Assembly: GCA_016946835.1 (NCBI GenBank) | Contig: JACVTC010000069.1 | Location: 137,501 to 195,000 of the forward strand | Reading direction: 5' to 3' | Length of the DNA: 57,500 nt | DNA from: Neocallimastix lanati (nom. inval.) | Taxonomy: Eukaryota > Neocallimastigomycota > Neocallimastigomycetes > Neocallimastigales > Neocallimastigaceae | Shown here: positions 44,341-55,067 of the stretch, in pieces | How positions within the stretch are numbered: the first letter of the stretch is position 1 | How the letters are laid out: every line of letters begins with the position of its first letter | Notes under the pieces: generated by a model | The model's input: the letters and a program-made list of their open reading frames with translations, nothing else | Told to the model about the DNA's origin: nothing | Database searches by the model: none | Program-made: the position numbers and the translations under genes

Positions 44341-45122
44341 TAAAATAAAATAAAATAAAATTTTAATATTAATTACTGTAATAAAATACTTTAATAGAAC
44401 TATTTAATAATTAGATTATTTTATCTTATAAATAAAAGAACAATATAAGATTGTTAACATAAATAATTAAAATCATTTTTTTAATAATTTAATAATATTT
44501 ATAATTATATTTTTGTTAAAAAACATTTATTATTAATTTCAAATTTAAATTTTATTACATATAAGTCATTAATAAAAAAAAAAAAAAATTATAAATTCTT
44601 GTGATTTAAGAATAAAATCATTAATATATATATATATATAATGATTTTATAAAATAATTATATATATATATTATGTTAATTTGTTTTGGTTTTCTATTCA
44701 AAATTTATAACTATTTAAAATAAATATGGAAAAATGGAACTAATAATAATTTATAATTTATAATAATAAAAGACATCATAAATATTATAAATATTAAATG
44801 TTATGAATTGATGTAATAATATTCTTTCAATATTTTTATTTGTTTATATATTATATAATAAAGTTAAATAACATATTACATATAACTTAAATTTTTATTT
44901 TCTTGAAATACAATTAATCTTTATTATATAATTATTTTTTATAATAAAAAAAATTTTTTTTTATATAAATAATAAAAAAAAAAAATATAATTATTTTTTA
45001 TAATAAAAAAAATTTTTTTTTATATAAATAATAAAAAAAAAAAATATAATTATTTTTTATAATAAAAAAATTTTTTTTTTATATAAATAATAAAAAAAAA
45101 AAAAAAGTTTATACTTCGACTG

Positions 45123-45155
<33 letters not shown>

Positions 45156-45819
45156 AATTTCTATTTTGTATAATTAAACTTTAAAAACTTTAAAAAGAAT
45201 TATATGAAAAAATCACAGCAAATCAAACTATATACACATATAATAAAATATGCTGCTGTAAATTATATATTATGATCATGATTTTATATGTTTTTAATTT
45301 TTTTTTTTTTTTTATATTATAGTATCGAAATAAAATAATCAATATATAATAGTATAATTTTATTGATGAATGAAAAAAAAAAAATTTAAAATAGAATTTT
45401 TTTTTTTTAACTTTAAATAATTTGATTTATTTTTTATTTAAAATTAAATTTTTTTTGATAGAAAAAAATAATTATTTTTTCTATATTATAGTTATTATAT
45501 ATACATATATTTACTATATTGAAATAAATATTGTTAAAACATTCAAATATTTAACAATATATCAATTTTAGTAAATATATAAATATTTATGTAAGTTAAT
45601 TATTTATTATATATTTATAATGTTATTCAAAATATTATTTTTATTTTGTTACAGCATTATTTATATAGATCAATTTATTAATGATATTACTAAACTAAAT
45701 AAATAATAATATCTCTATTTTTTTTTTTTTTTATTATTATATTTTCATATTAAAATAATATATATATATAAATATATATTTAATATCATTTTAAATATAT
45801 TGCTTATTTAAAGTATAAA
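44182..45819. other. Spacer between CLUAP1 and the ZC2HC1-like gene; no gene seen
   Basis: A/T-only DNA with an (AAT)n tract (44297-44340), a (TAAAA)n tract (44338-44360) and a three-copy 59-bp tandem repeat. No frame is supported. Confidence 0.6.
44926..45105. repeat. Three tandem copies of a 59-bp A/T unit
   Basis: The unit reads ataattattttttataata, then poly(A), poly(T), tatataaataat and poly(A). The copies start at about 44927, 44986 and 45045 and differ only in homopolymer length. Confidence 0.85.
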
Positions 45820-46372
45820 ATGTTAAATACTGGGTATTCAGATTATACTAATGAAGATATTATGAATTGTACATTATTAAGTAAAGATTCTAATGTAGTC
45901 AACCGTTCTAATTCAAGTTCTGCTAATTCCTCCAATGATAAAAATAAAAATTATTTTCATCTATGTCATGCTTGTGGAAATAGTTTTCCAAAAGCATCCA
46001 TATCTTCTCATCAAAAGACGTATATATTATATATATAAATATATCTATCTATAAATATTTATAATTTAATAATAAGATCATATAGTAATATTTTTATTTT
46101 ATAAAATTTTATTTCTATTTCTATTTCTATAATATTTTTTATTTTATTGTATTTAATTTTTTTTTTTTTTTAAACTAAATTGTAATAATTCATAAAATGT
46201 AAATTAAAAATAATAATTGAAAATGAATATTATACTTGAAAAGGTGTATGAAAAATCATTATCATATTCCCAATCAATTCTCATTTAATTTATTACATAC
46301 TAATAATCTAAAGAATCAATTTTTACATAATAATAATAAAAATCCGACTTATCCTTGTTCAAATTGTGAATA

Positions 46373-46422
<50 letters not shown>

Positions 46423-47781
46423 AATATATATATATATTAATATAACAGATAAATATTGATATAATATATAAATACTAAATTAACATATAAATATTAATAT
46501 AAATATATATTTTCATATATATTCTTTTTATAAATGTTTATTACTAATATATTATATTTGGAAATGAAATTGATAAAAAAATAATCATTGAAAATTTTTG
46601 ATGCTAATAATTTTTATTAAATAGGTTTACAACAAGTTCCTTATAATAAATTATCATCACATATCAAAACTTGTAAAGGATTACATTCAACGGGAAATGG
46701 AAAACATTTAGAAAAATTAAATGTAGATTCTCTCTCTTCTAGAGTTAATACAGCATCCCTAAATATTAATAATGGAAAATTAAATCATTTAAATTTATTA
46801 CCACCTATTTCATCATCAAATGCTTCAAATAACAATGAAATGTTAATGAATGATAGTGATAAATTACCATATCCTAATTCCATGTATTCTAACAATAATA
46901 AAAGAAATAGTATGATGTTGGGACAACAACAACAACAACAATTCCAACAAAATAATATTAATTCCTCATCATTTTGTAATAATAATGATATCATGCAATC
47001 AAATAATAATCAAAATGAAAGTAGTATTAATTCGGCAATACAAAGTAATCCCAATAATTTGATTAATGATATAACAAAAATGAGTCTTCAGAATAATTCA
47101 TCTTATAATTATAATTCTATGAATAATTCTAATGAAATGAATATGAACATAAATTCTTATTCAAATAATCCAATAGAAAATCAACAAAACAGTTTTAGTA
47201 ATATGAATATGAATAACAATCAAAGTTATAATATTCAAAGTAATAACATTAATGAAAATAATCACTCCATTTACAAAATCAACAGCAATAATAATGTAAA
47301 GAATAATTTTATAGGTAATAATAATTCGATGGTTATGAATAATAATATGAATAATACTATTCCAAATGATTATTATAATAATCAAATGGTATCTCCAATG
47401 TATAATAATGTGAATAATATGAATTATAATAATAACTATAATAAAATAAATAGTACATATAATATGAATAATAATGATAATAATATGAATGAATATTATA
47501 ATTCAAGAGCATCTTCTGGAAATACTTCTAGAAATTCTGATAATAGTAATGTAGTTACTAGTGTACCTGATGTTATTGGTATTAATGAGCAAGAAGAAGT
47601 ACTTGAAATTAAATTAGAACCATGTCCAATATGTAAAAGAACTTTTGCAGTGGATGGTTTGGTAAATGAAAAATATATATATATATTTTTTGTCATATAT
47701 ATTATTTTAGCAATCTCAACTGAAATATATATACATATATAAACATATATTTATATATTTTTGTTTGTTTGATTGTTTTGA

Positions 47782-47834
<53 letters not shown>

Positions 47835-48674
47835 TATTAATACTAATAATAATATACAATATATGATAATAATACTAATAATAATGATAAATTAAAAGAG
47901 CCGTCATATTGCCGCTTGTGAAAAGAGTCAAAAAAAGAGAAAGGTTTTTGATGCTTCTCAAGCCAGAGCTAAAGGTACTGACTTAGAAAAATTCATTAAT
48001 GAAAAAAAGACCGAAAATTTATTAAATCCACATAAGGTAAGAGTTAGAAATAAAATAAAATATAATAAAATAAATAGAAGAATATTTAATAAGAAAAGTA
48101 TAAATTGAATAAAATAAAATAAAATTAAATTAAAGAAAAGAAAAAAAATATAATCAACCAATTAAATAACATGTACTATGTTATGCTATACTGTTTTATT
48201 TATTTATTTCATTTACTAAATAAAACACATTCAAACATATACATAATTTATATATATACGTAATAGGAACAACCTATAAAACCTGCTAAAAAAACAAGTT
48301 CATGGCGTGTAAAACATGAAAGATTAATTAATATGATTAGAGCAGCAAGAGAACCAATTAATAAGAAATCAGATTCTTCATCTGGTTCATCATCCTCATC
48401 TAATATAGTTAAAAAAGGTAAAAAGGATTCATTATCACAATCTAATCCTGATACTTCTGATACTAATCAAGAAATAGAGAATGCATCTCAAGAAATTGAT
48501 ATATATGAAGATTATGTTACTTGTCCAACTTGTAATCGTAGATTTGATGCGACAGTTGCTGAAAGACATATGTAATTACAAATATTAATCTTAATTCTTT
48601 TAAATATTATTATTATTAAGATTATTATTATTATAATTAATATATATTACTATAAATGTTTCTTAATTTTATAA

Positions 48675-48734
<60 letters not shown>

Positions 48735-48974
48735 CTATTTAATTAATTTTAATAATAATAATTAACATATAATTAATTATTATAAAAATTACAATAATTA
48801 ATAAATAATAAATACAGCCCAAAATGTAAAGAAATAAAAGCTCGTTCATTATTGCACCAATCAACGAATAAATCACCAGCTAAGGCGGAGAGTAAAGATA
48901 ATTTAAAGAAAAGAATGTCTTATAAGCCTCCAGTTCCTAAGAGTAAAAAGAAGGGGAAAGCCGAAGCAAAATAA
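45820..48974 (+). CDS. ZC2HC1: C2HC zinc-finger protein of the ZC2HC1 (FAM164) family with Asn-rich insert
   Basis: Exons 45820-46019, 46244-46365, 46625-47661, 47899-48036, 48267-48571 and 48818-48974; 1959 nt, 652 residues. Four C2HC fingers (CxxC...HxxxC) are visible, each split by or next to an intron: CHACGNSFPKASISSHQKTC; CSNCLQQVPYNKLSSHIKTC; CPICKRTFAVDGLSRHIAAC; and CPTCNRRFDATVAERHIPKC. Finger 3 is followed by EKSQKKRKVFDASQARAKGT, diagnostic of ZC2HC1, and exon 5 starts the family's WRVKHERLINMIRAARE motif. Fingers 1/2 and 3/4 are separated by about 300 residues rich in Asn, Ser and Met with a Gln run (exon 3), a prion-like low-complexity insert absent from the compact animal proteins. 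The basic C-terminus ends KSKKKGKAEAK. The family is poorly characterised. The intron 2 donor is GTGAAT, chosen because it restores the second finger exactly. A role near the flagellum is possible but not shown. Confidence 0.88.
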
Positions 48975-49103
48975 ATTAAAACTAATTTATTATAGAATCA
49001 TTTTTACATTAGATTTTTTAAAAAAAATTTTTTTTATTAATAATAATTATAATAAAATAAAAATAAAAATAAATACATAATTAATATTAATAATAATAAT
49101 AAT

Positions 49104-49152
<49 letters not shown>

Positions 49153-49554
49153 GAAAAAAAAAATATCGTTATTAAAATGAAGAATAAATATAAATATAAA
49201 TATAAAAATAAATATAAATAAAAATAATTATATGAATCAGTATAAAAAAGAAAAACAAAATATATATTTATAATTTTATAAAATGATAATTTTTTGTTTT
49301 ATTCAGTTTTGTTTGTTATATAAATAAAAAAAAATAAAGAAATAAAAATAAAGAAATAGAATAAATAAATACAAATAAATAAATAAATATATAAAAATAA
49401 ATAAATATATAAAAATAAATAAATAAATATATAAAAATAAATAAATAGATAAAAATAAATAAATATATAAAAATAAATAATTAAATAATTAAGTAATTTC
49501 TTTTTTTTTTTTTTTTTTATTTTTATTTTTATTTTTTTTTTATTTACACATAAC

Positions 49555-49959
49555 TACTATAAAACTTCGTTATGAGTTTCGAAGAAACGAAAAAATTGGC
49601 CTATAACTCTTCCCATTCATTGATGATAGCTTGTGAATAAAAATTATCATTGGAATCTGTATCATAATTTCTTCTTTTCCTTATTGTTTCGACGTCGACA
49701 CTCTTGATTTGATAATGGTAGGGTCTAAATGGTAGGGTCTAAATGGTATTCAAATTGATCATAGTGTATAAAACACTAATCACAAATAGGCATAACACAT
49801 TAGTATGGAATTCTATAAGCTCCACAAAATATGATATCGGAAAAGAGGACTCTCTCGAAGGTGATTGAATGATATTAGTAATAAAATGCCTTCTTTCTCC
49901 CGGAATCTGGTCTTTAAGATTTCATGTATTGTATATCCGCCAAGAAAGAGACACAACAC

Positions 49960-49965
<6 letters not shown>
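49555..49965. other. G+C-richer, non-repetitive island of unknown nature
   Basis: About 410 bases of mixed-composition sequence in an A/T-only spacer. On the minus strand a 35-codon run ends DSNDNFYSQAIINEWEEL-stop near 49600, and a separate hydrophilic frame around 49815-49960 includes HEILKTRFREKEGILL. They are in different frames with stops between them. It also carries TCGACGTCGA (49689-49698) and a direct repeat of ggtagggtctaaat (49717-49744). It may be a decayed gene or transposon fragment, or a non-coding RNA. I recognise no family. Confidence 0.4.
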
Positions 49966-49997
<32 letters not shown>

Positions 49998-50202
49998 TTA
50001 TCATCAAAAATTATCTCTTCATCATTAAAGAATGTTCAAAGATTCCTCATGAACAATCAGAAAAAAAAAAAAAAATTAATAAAAATTTCATTAATAAATT
50101 GAATGATTTGTGGTCTAAAATTCTTCAAAATTAGGATATAAAAGTATTCTGCGTGTAAAAGATAAAGTCAAATAACATATAACAAATAATAACATATAAT
50201 AA

Positions 50203-50253
<51 letters not shown>

Positions 50254-50383
50254 AATTAATCATAGAAAATTTAAAGTAATAAAGAATAAAAATAAGTTCA
50301 AAAAGTTAAAAAAAAATTTCGGTGTAATGTATACTATTTATTTATTTTTATTTTTTATTTTTTTTTATAGATATATATATTAA

Positions 50384-50425
50384 TTTTTATTTTGTATTTA
50401 CTATGTAGTAAATACAAAATAAAAA
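50384..50425. repeat. Near-perfect 42-bp palindrome
   Basis: Two 20-base arms pair without mismatch (50384-50403 with 50406-50425) around a TG centre. The inner arm is tgtatttacta / tagtaaataca. It could form a cruciform or an RNA hairpin. It lies 0.76 kb beyond the stop of the membrane-protein gene. Confidence 0.85.
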
Positions 50426-51180
50426 ATAATGTATATAATAAAGTAAGAAAAGTAATAAGATATATTAAAATTATAATTTTAAAAATATATAACTTATTTT
50501 ATTTTTATAAATGAAATAGTTTTATTATAATAAAAACTGATATGAACAATATTGAACAATATTACAATATTACATATTAATATATATGTTTTGTATAGGT
50601 TTTAATGATTATCAAATTTGAAAAAAAAAAAAAAAAAAAAAAAAAAAATTACAATAATTATTATTTCACGATAATTATTATTTTATTATTTTATTTTTTT
50701 TTTTATTTTATTTTTTTATTTTTTTATTTTTTTTTTAATTTTTTTCCCTTTTATGAATAATAATAATGTTTTATTTTAATTAAACACTATTACTAAAATT
50801 TTGTAATTATATATATATATAGGTATATATATATTAATTATAATTCTATTATTTATAGAGTTTAAGAAATAGAATTTTATAATAATTTTTTTTAAACAAA
50901 TATTGATAAATATTATTATCTGAAAATTATTTAGACAAGTATTTGAATTTAAATGTATATCAATTTAATTCAGTATATTCCTTTACTATTTCTTTTTCTT
51001 TTTCTTATTATTTGTATTAATATTTTTAATTTTTATTGTATTTTTATTCTTATTTATTTTCTTTTTTTTATTTACTTGCTAATTTCCATATTAACAACCA
51101 ATAGTTATAATATATAATTCTATTTTTTTTTATTCTTATGTTAATTATCAATATAATTATTTACATTATTTTTCAATAAT

Positions 51181-52443
51181 TTAAACTGAACCTGCTGATT
51201 TTGTTGATAATTGTGAATTTTTATGTTGAAGTAAAGGTGGAGAAAGCTTATCAGTATCGATTTCTTGTATCTCATCTTCGTTAATTTTGTCAATATCGTT
51301 ATCATCGAGAGATATATGCTTTTTCTTACGATGAATAATAATTTTTGGAGCTTGAATTCCTGGTTTTTCCTTATCAGCATCTAAATTCTTTATTAATTTT
51401 TTATTTCTATAATGCTTTCTACGACGATAACGATTAGAATGTGCCTTTCTTGTTAAAACCTTAAGTTGATAAATAATAAGTTTTATTGCTGGACTTTGTT
51501 GAGATAATGATGCAATATTTGTAATAAAAGTAATGAAATTAAACCATTTATATACAAAATTACCGTTATTTTGAGTAATAAAATTACCAACGTGACGTGC
51601 TTTAATATAAAGTGCAACAAATGCAAAGAAAGCTAAAAGTACAACAGCTAAAAATGATAGAACGAATCCAGTATAAATTAAAACAGACAGGAAAAATAAG
51701 AAAAATTTTGATCGCTTAAATTTTTTTATTCTACTTTCTTCTTCTTTAGTAACAACGTTTTTAGGTTCTTCAGTATTTTGTGCTTCATTTTCATTTTCAT
51801 CTTTATTTTCAATACCTAATTCTAATTTTTGAACATCCTTGGTACCAACTCCCCAAATACCATCCCAGAGTTCAGAACGATCAGCATATTTTCTCTTTTC
51901 CTCTTCGAATGTTTCTGATATACTTTTATAGATACCGTTGAGGGTATTTACGTTAAATAGTGGAACAAGAGTAAAACATGAAAATTCTCTAACTAAACGA
52001 GTAAAGTTAGCTGCTCCTGAAAGACTAGCTTTTGAAGTTGGATTAAAGTACAAACAAGTATAATGAAACAGAGCAATAATAATAAATATCATAATAAATG
52101 AAAATTCAGCAATATATAAAATTTTTGTTGGTCTATCAATGATAAAACTATTATCTGTTTTTGATGAAGATGAATTTGCATTATTAATATTAATATTAAA
52201 CATATCATTGTTAACATCAGTTTCAGAAGTAATTGCTGTATAAAGATTGAATGATGCACAACCAATATTAACGGTTAAAAATACTAGGAATGATAAAAAT
52301 GAAACCCAATCCATAAATTCTGCTTTTTTTCTATTGAATATGAAAAGATTTAACATATCTTCCATAGTACTATCTCCATCGAAATCTTCATAATCCGAAT
52401 CTTCTTCTCTTGCAATTAAATTATTTTCTATTTCTTCCGCCAT
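51181..52443 (-). CDS. Multipass membrane protein of unknown family
   Basis: Single exon, 420 residues, starting at MAEEIENN after an A/T-only leader. The acidic N-terminus (to about 30) is followed by hydrophobic segments at about 45-70, 108-132 and 247-281 (long enough for one or two passes), with a weaker one at about 298-312. Loops are charged: an Asn/Ser-rich loop at 75-105 and an acidic Lys/Glu loop at 205-245. The C-terminal third is hydrophilic, with a strongly basic patch (SNRYRRRKHYRNKK) and a Ser-rich end. ELWDGIWGVGTKDVQKLELG before the acidic loop is the most motif-like stretch. No signal peptide or catalytic motif is visible. Base use is coding-like and the frame is long and unbroken, so the gene is real. 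I do not recognise the family; it may be lineage-specific. Confidence 0.8.
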   Translation of the reverse strand: MAEEIENNLIAREEDSDYEDFDGDSTMEDMLNLFIFNRKKAEFMDWVSFLSFLVFLTVNIGCASFNLYTAITSETDVNNDMFNININNANSSSSKTDNSFIIDRPTKILYIAEFSFIMIFIIIALFHYTCLYFNPTSKASLSGAANFTRLVREFSCFTLVPLFNVNTLNGIYKSISETFEEEKRKYADRSELWDGIWGVGTKDVQKLELGIENKDENENEAQNTEEPKNVVTKEEESRIKKFKRSKFFLFFLSVLIYTGFVLSFLAVVLLAFFAFVALYIKARHVGNFITQNNGNFVYKWFNFITFITNIASLSQQSPAIKLIIYQLKVLTRKAHSNRYRRRKHYRNKKLIKNLDADKEKPGIQAPKIIIHRKKKHISLDDNDIDKINEDEIQEIDTDKLSPPLLQHKNSQLSTKSAGSV

Positions 52444-55067
52444 TTCTATATTTTAAATGTAAATATGCTTATATTAAATTTATTTATATATATATATATT
52501 TTATTTTTTTAAATTTTTGTAATCCTTATTTTTATTATTATTATTTATCGCTTTAATTTTTAAGTTTTAAGCAATATATATTATTATTATTATTATATTA
52601 TTTGTTATTTGTTAGTTTATTTAATCTATTATTATTTTTTTCAAATTATTCAAAAAAATAAAGATTTTAAAATTAATATTATATTTTGATAATAACTTTT
52701 TATAGATTGATTTTTAATTTAAACTTGTATATTAATTATTTTATTTTTACTCTAAAATATATATATATATATATATAATTATTGAATATTACAATTTAAT
52801 ATTATTTATTATATTCTTTTTTATTCAAAGAGGATTGCTACTTTATTAAATTAGAAAATTTTAATAATTTTTATTTTCCTTTTTTATTTTTTATACTATA
52901 ATATAAATAGTATAAATACATATAAAGGAAGGAACTATTTAGCGATGTTAATTTTAAAATTAAAATTTTAAAATTGTATCTCTAATTCTATTTTTTCTTC
53001 GATTTTCTTTTTTTTTTTTTTATTTTTTTTATTATTTATTTATTTTAAAAGAGAAAAATTGAAGAAATTTTTATATAAATTTCTTATAATAAAAGAATAA
53101 ATATAATAAGATAATATATTATAATTATTTAAATAATATATTGAATATATTTTTAAACATTTTTGTAAAATATTATTTATAACTTAATATATAAGTATTA
53201 AGATATATAAAAATATATAAGTTAACTATATATTAATATATATACAATTATATTAATAATTTTATCATTTTATGTTTTAATTTTTTTATTTTATTTTATT
53301 TTATTTTATTGTATTTTATTTTTTAAAAGGTGAAGACAATATATTTTTAATTCATTCATATTTAATATATATATATTTTTTTTTTCATTTAGCATAATAA
53401 ATACCATAAAACTTATTAATTATTAGAATGAAGGTAAAGACTCTGTCATCATCATTATAAATCTCTTGAGAAGAGAAGAATTTAAATTTAAGAAATATTT
53501 CTATTCTTTTTTTAATAATAAAAAAAAAATACTTATAAAACTTGTATTATTTAAAGTAGAAGTTATAGTATATTATTATTTATTATTTATTATTTATTAT
53601 TTATTATTTATTATTTATTATTTATTATTTATTATTTATTATTATTTATTATTTATTATTTATTATTTATTATTTATTATTTATTATTTATTATTTATTA
53701 TTTATTATTTATTATTTATTATTTATTATTTATTATTTATTATTTATTATTTATTATTTATTATTTATTATTTATTATTTATTATTTATTATTTATTATT
53801 TATTATTTATTATTATTTATTATTTATTATTTATTATTTATTATTTATTATTTATTATTTATTATTTTTTATTTATTATTTAATTATTTATTATTTATTA
53901 TTTTTATTATTTATTATTTATTATTTATTATTTTATTATTTATTATTTATTATTTATTATTTATTATTTATTATTTATTATTTATTATTTATTATTTATT
54001 ATTTATTATTTATTATTTATTATTTATTATTTATTATTTATTATCTATTATTATGTGTTTATCATAATATTTATAATATTTATTATGTATTTATATTTAT
54101 TTTAAAATAATAATACTCTCCTTTAATTGATAAAAAAAGGATATAAATATATACTATTAATAATAGAACTGTTTAAAATAAAAATAAAATAAAGCAGTTA
54201 AAATAAAAATAAAATAAAGCAGTTAAAATTTAACATTTTTAAAAAATAATCAAATTATTTACTATTAAGGCATATGACAAAAATTTAATAAATAATAAAT
54301 GTTCAGGTAAATAAAGAATATCACTACTACATATATTTATATTATTTATATATTCATAATATCTTTTATTGTTGAAAATATATATAATAAAAGATGAAAA
54401 AGTAATTAAAAATTAAAATTGCATATTTAATATAATAGTTGAATGGTTAAACTATTTAAAAACGAAATTAAAGTATTTTGTTGTTTTTTTTTAGGGTTGT
54501 ACAAATAATTAAAATAATTAAGAATTAAGATAATTAATAGTATTTTCTAATTAATTTCTTTAATTCTATCATTTTATTGGATAAAAATAAATTAAAATTA
54601 TATTTATATTAATTTTTCTTTTTAAGGAAAATGTTTGACAGATTTAATAAATAATTTTATTTACTAAATATTCTAAATATATAATTATTTAATGAAAAAA
54701 GTAGATAATATATTAATAAAAATATAAAATATGAATAAATGAATAAATAAATATATAATAGATTAATAAATGAATGAAAGATCAAATAAATAGTTATTAA
54801 ACTTATGAATGAATCAATGATACTATAAAACATTAATACGTATGAAAATATTATATGTTATTTATTTATTTGTAATATATTAAAAAAGTATTTTTAAATA
54901 AAAATAAAAATAAAAATAAAAATAATTTAAAAATCAAAATAAACTACAAATATTTAATTATATTTATGCTGAAAATCTTTATTAAATTAAAAATATTTAA
55001 TTTAAATAAAAAAAAAAAAAAAAAAGTGTACTATTTAATTAATAAAATAAAAAAAAAATTTTTTTTT
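52444..55067. other. Spacer between importin-11 and the membrane-protein gene
   Basis: Holds the importin-11 3' end and the membrane-protein promoter (both minus strand). Contents: (AT)n at 52759-52780, a long (TTATTTA)n array at 53570-54045, and a 28-bp tandem duplication at 54173-54228 (taaaataaaaataaaataaa followed by gcagt). No gene is seen; the long Tyr/Leu/Phe/Ile frame across the array is an artefact. Confidence 0.6.
53570..54045 (+). repeat. (TTATTTA)n heptanucleotide satellite, about 65 copies
   Basis: Nearly pure 7-bp repeat for about 475 bases, with a few 1-3 base slips (53641, 53812, 53866-53905 and 53931 regions). It is the same unit as the intron array at 14214-14343. Confidence 0.95.

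Larger units (their letters stand above)
48975..51180. other. Convergent spacer between the ZC2HC1-like gene and the membrane-protein gene
   Basis: Tail-to-tail region. It holds (AAT)n at about 49100-49152, an AAATAAATATATAAAAATAA-type array at about 49370-49485, a G+C-richer island at 49555-49965, poly(A) runs at 49963-49991 and 50208-50250, and a long palindrome at 50384-50425. No convincing gene. Confidence 0.55.

Noticed and set aside
49612-49640. TTGATGA resembling a snoRNA C box in the G+C-richer island
   Set aside because: The first base does not fit the C-box consensus, and no matching D box or terminal stem was seen.
53466-54110. 214-codon frame of repeated YYLLFI
   Set aside because: It is a translation of the TTATTTA heptamer array; there is no conserved start context or flanking coding sequence.
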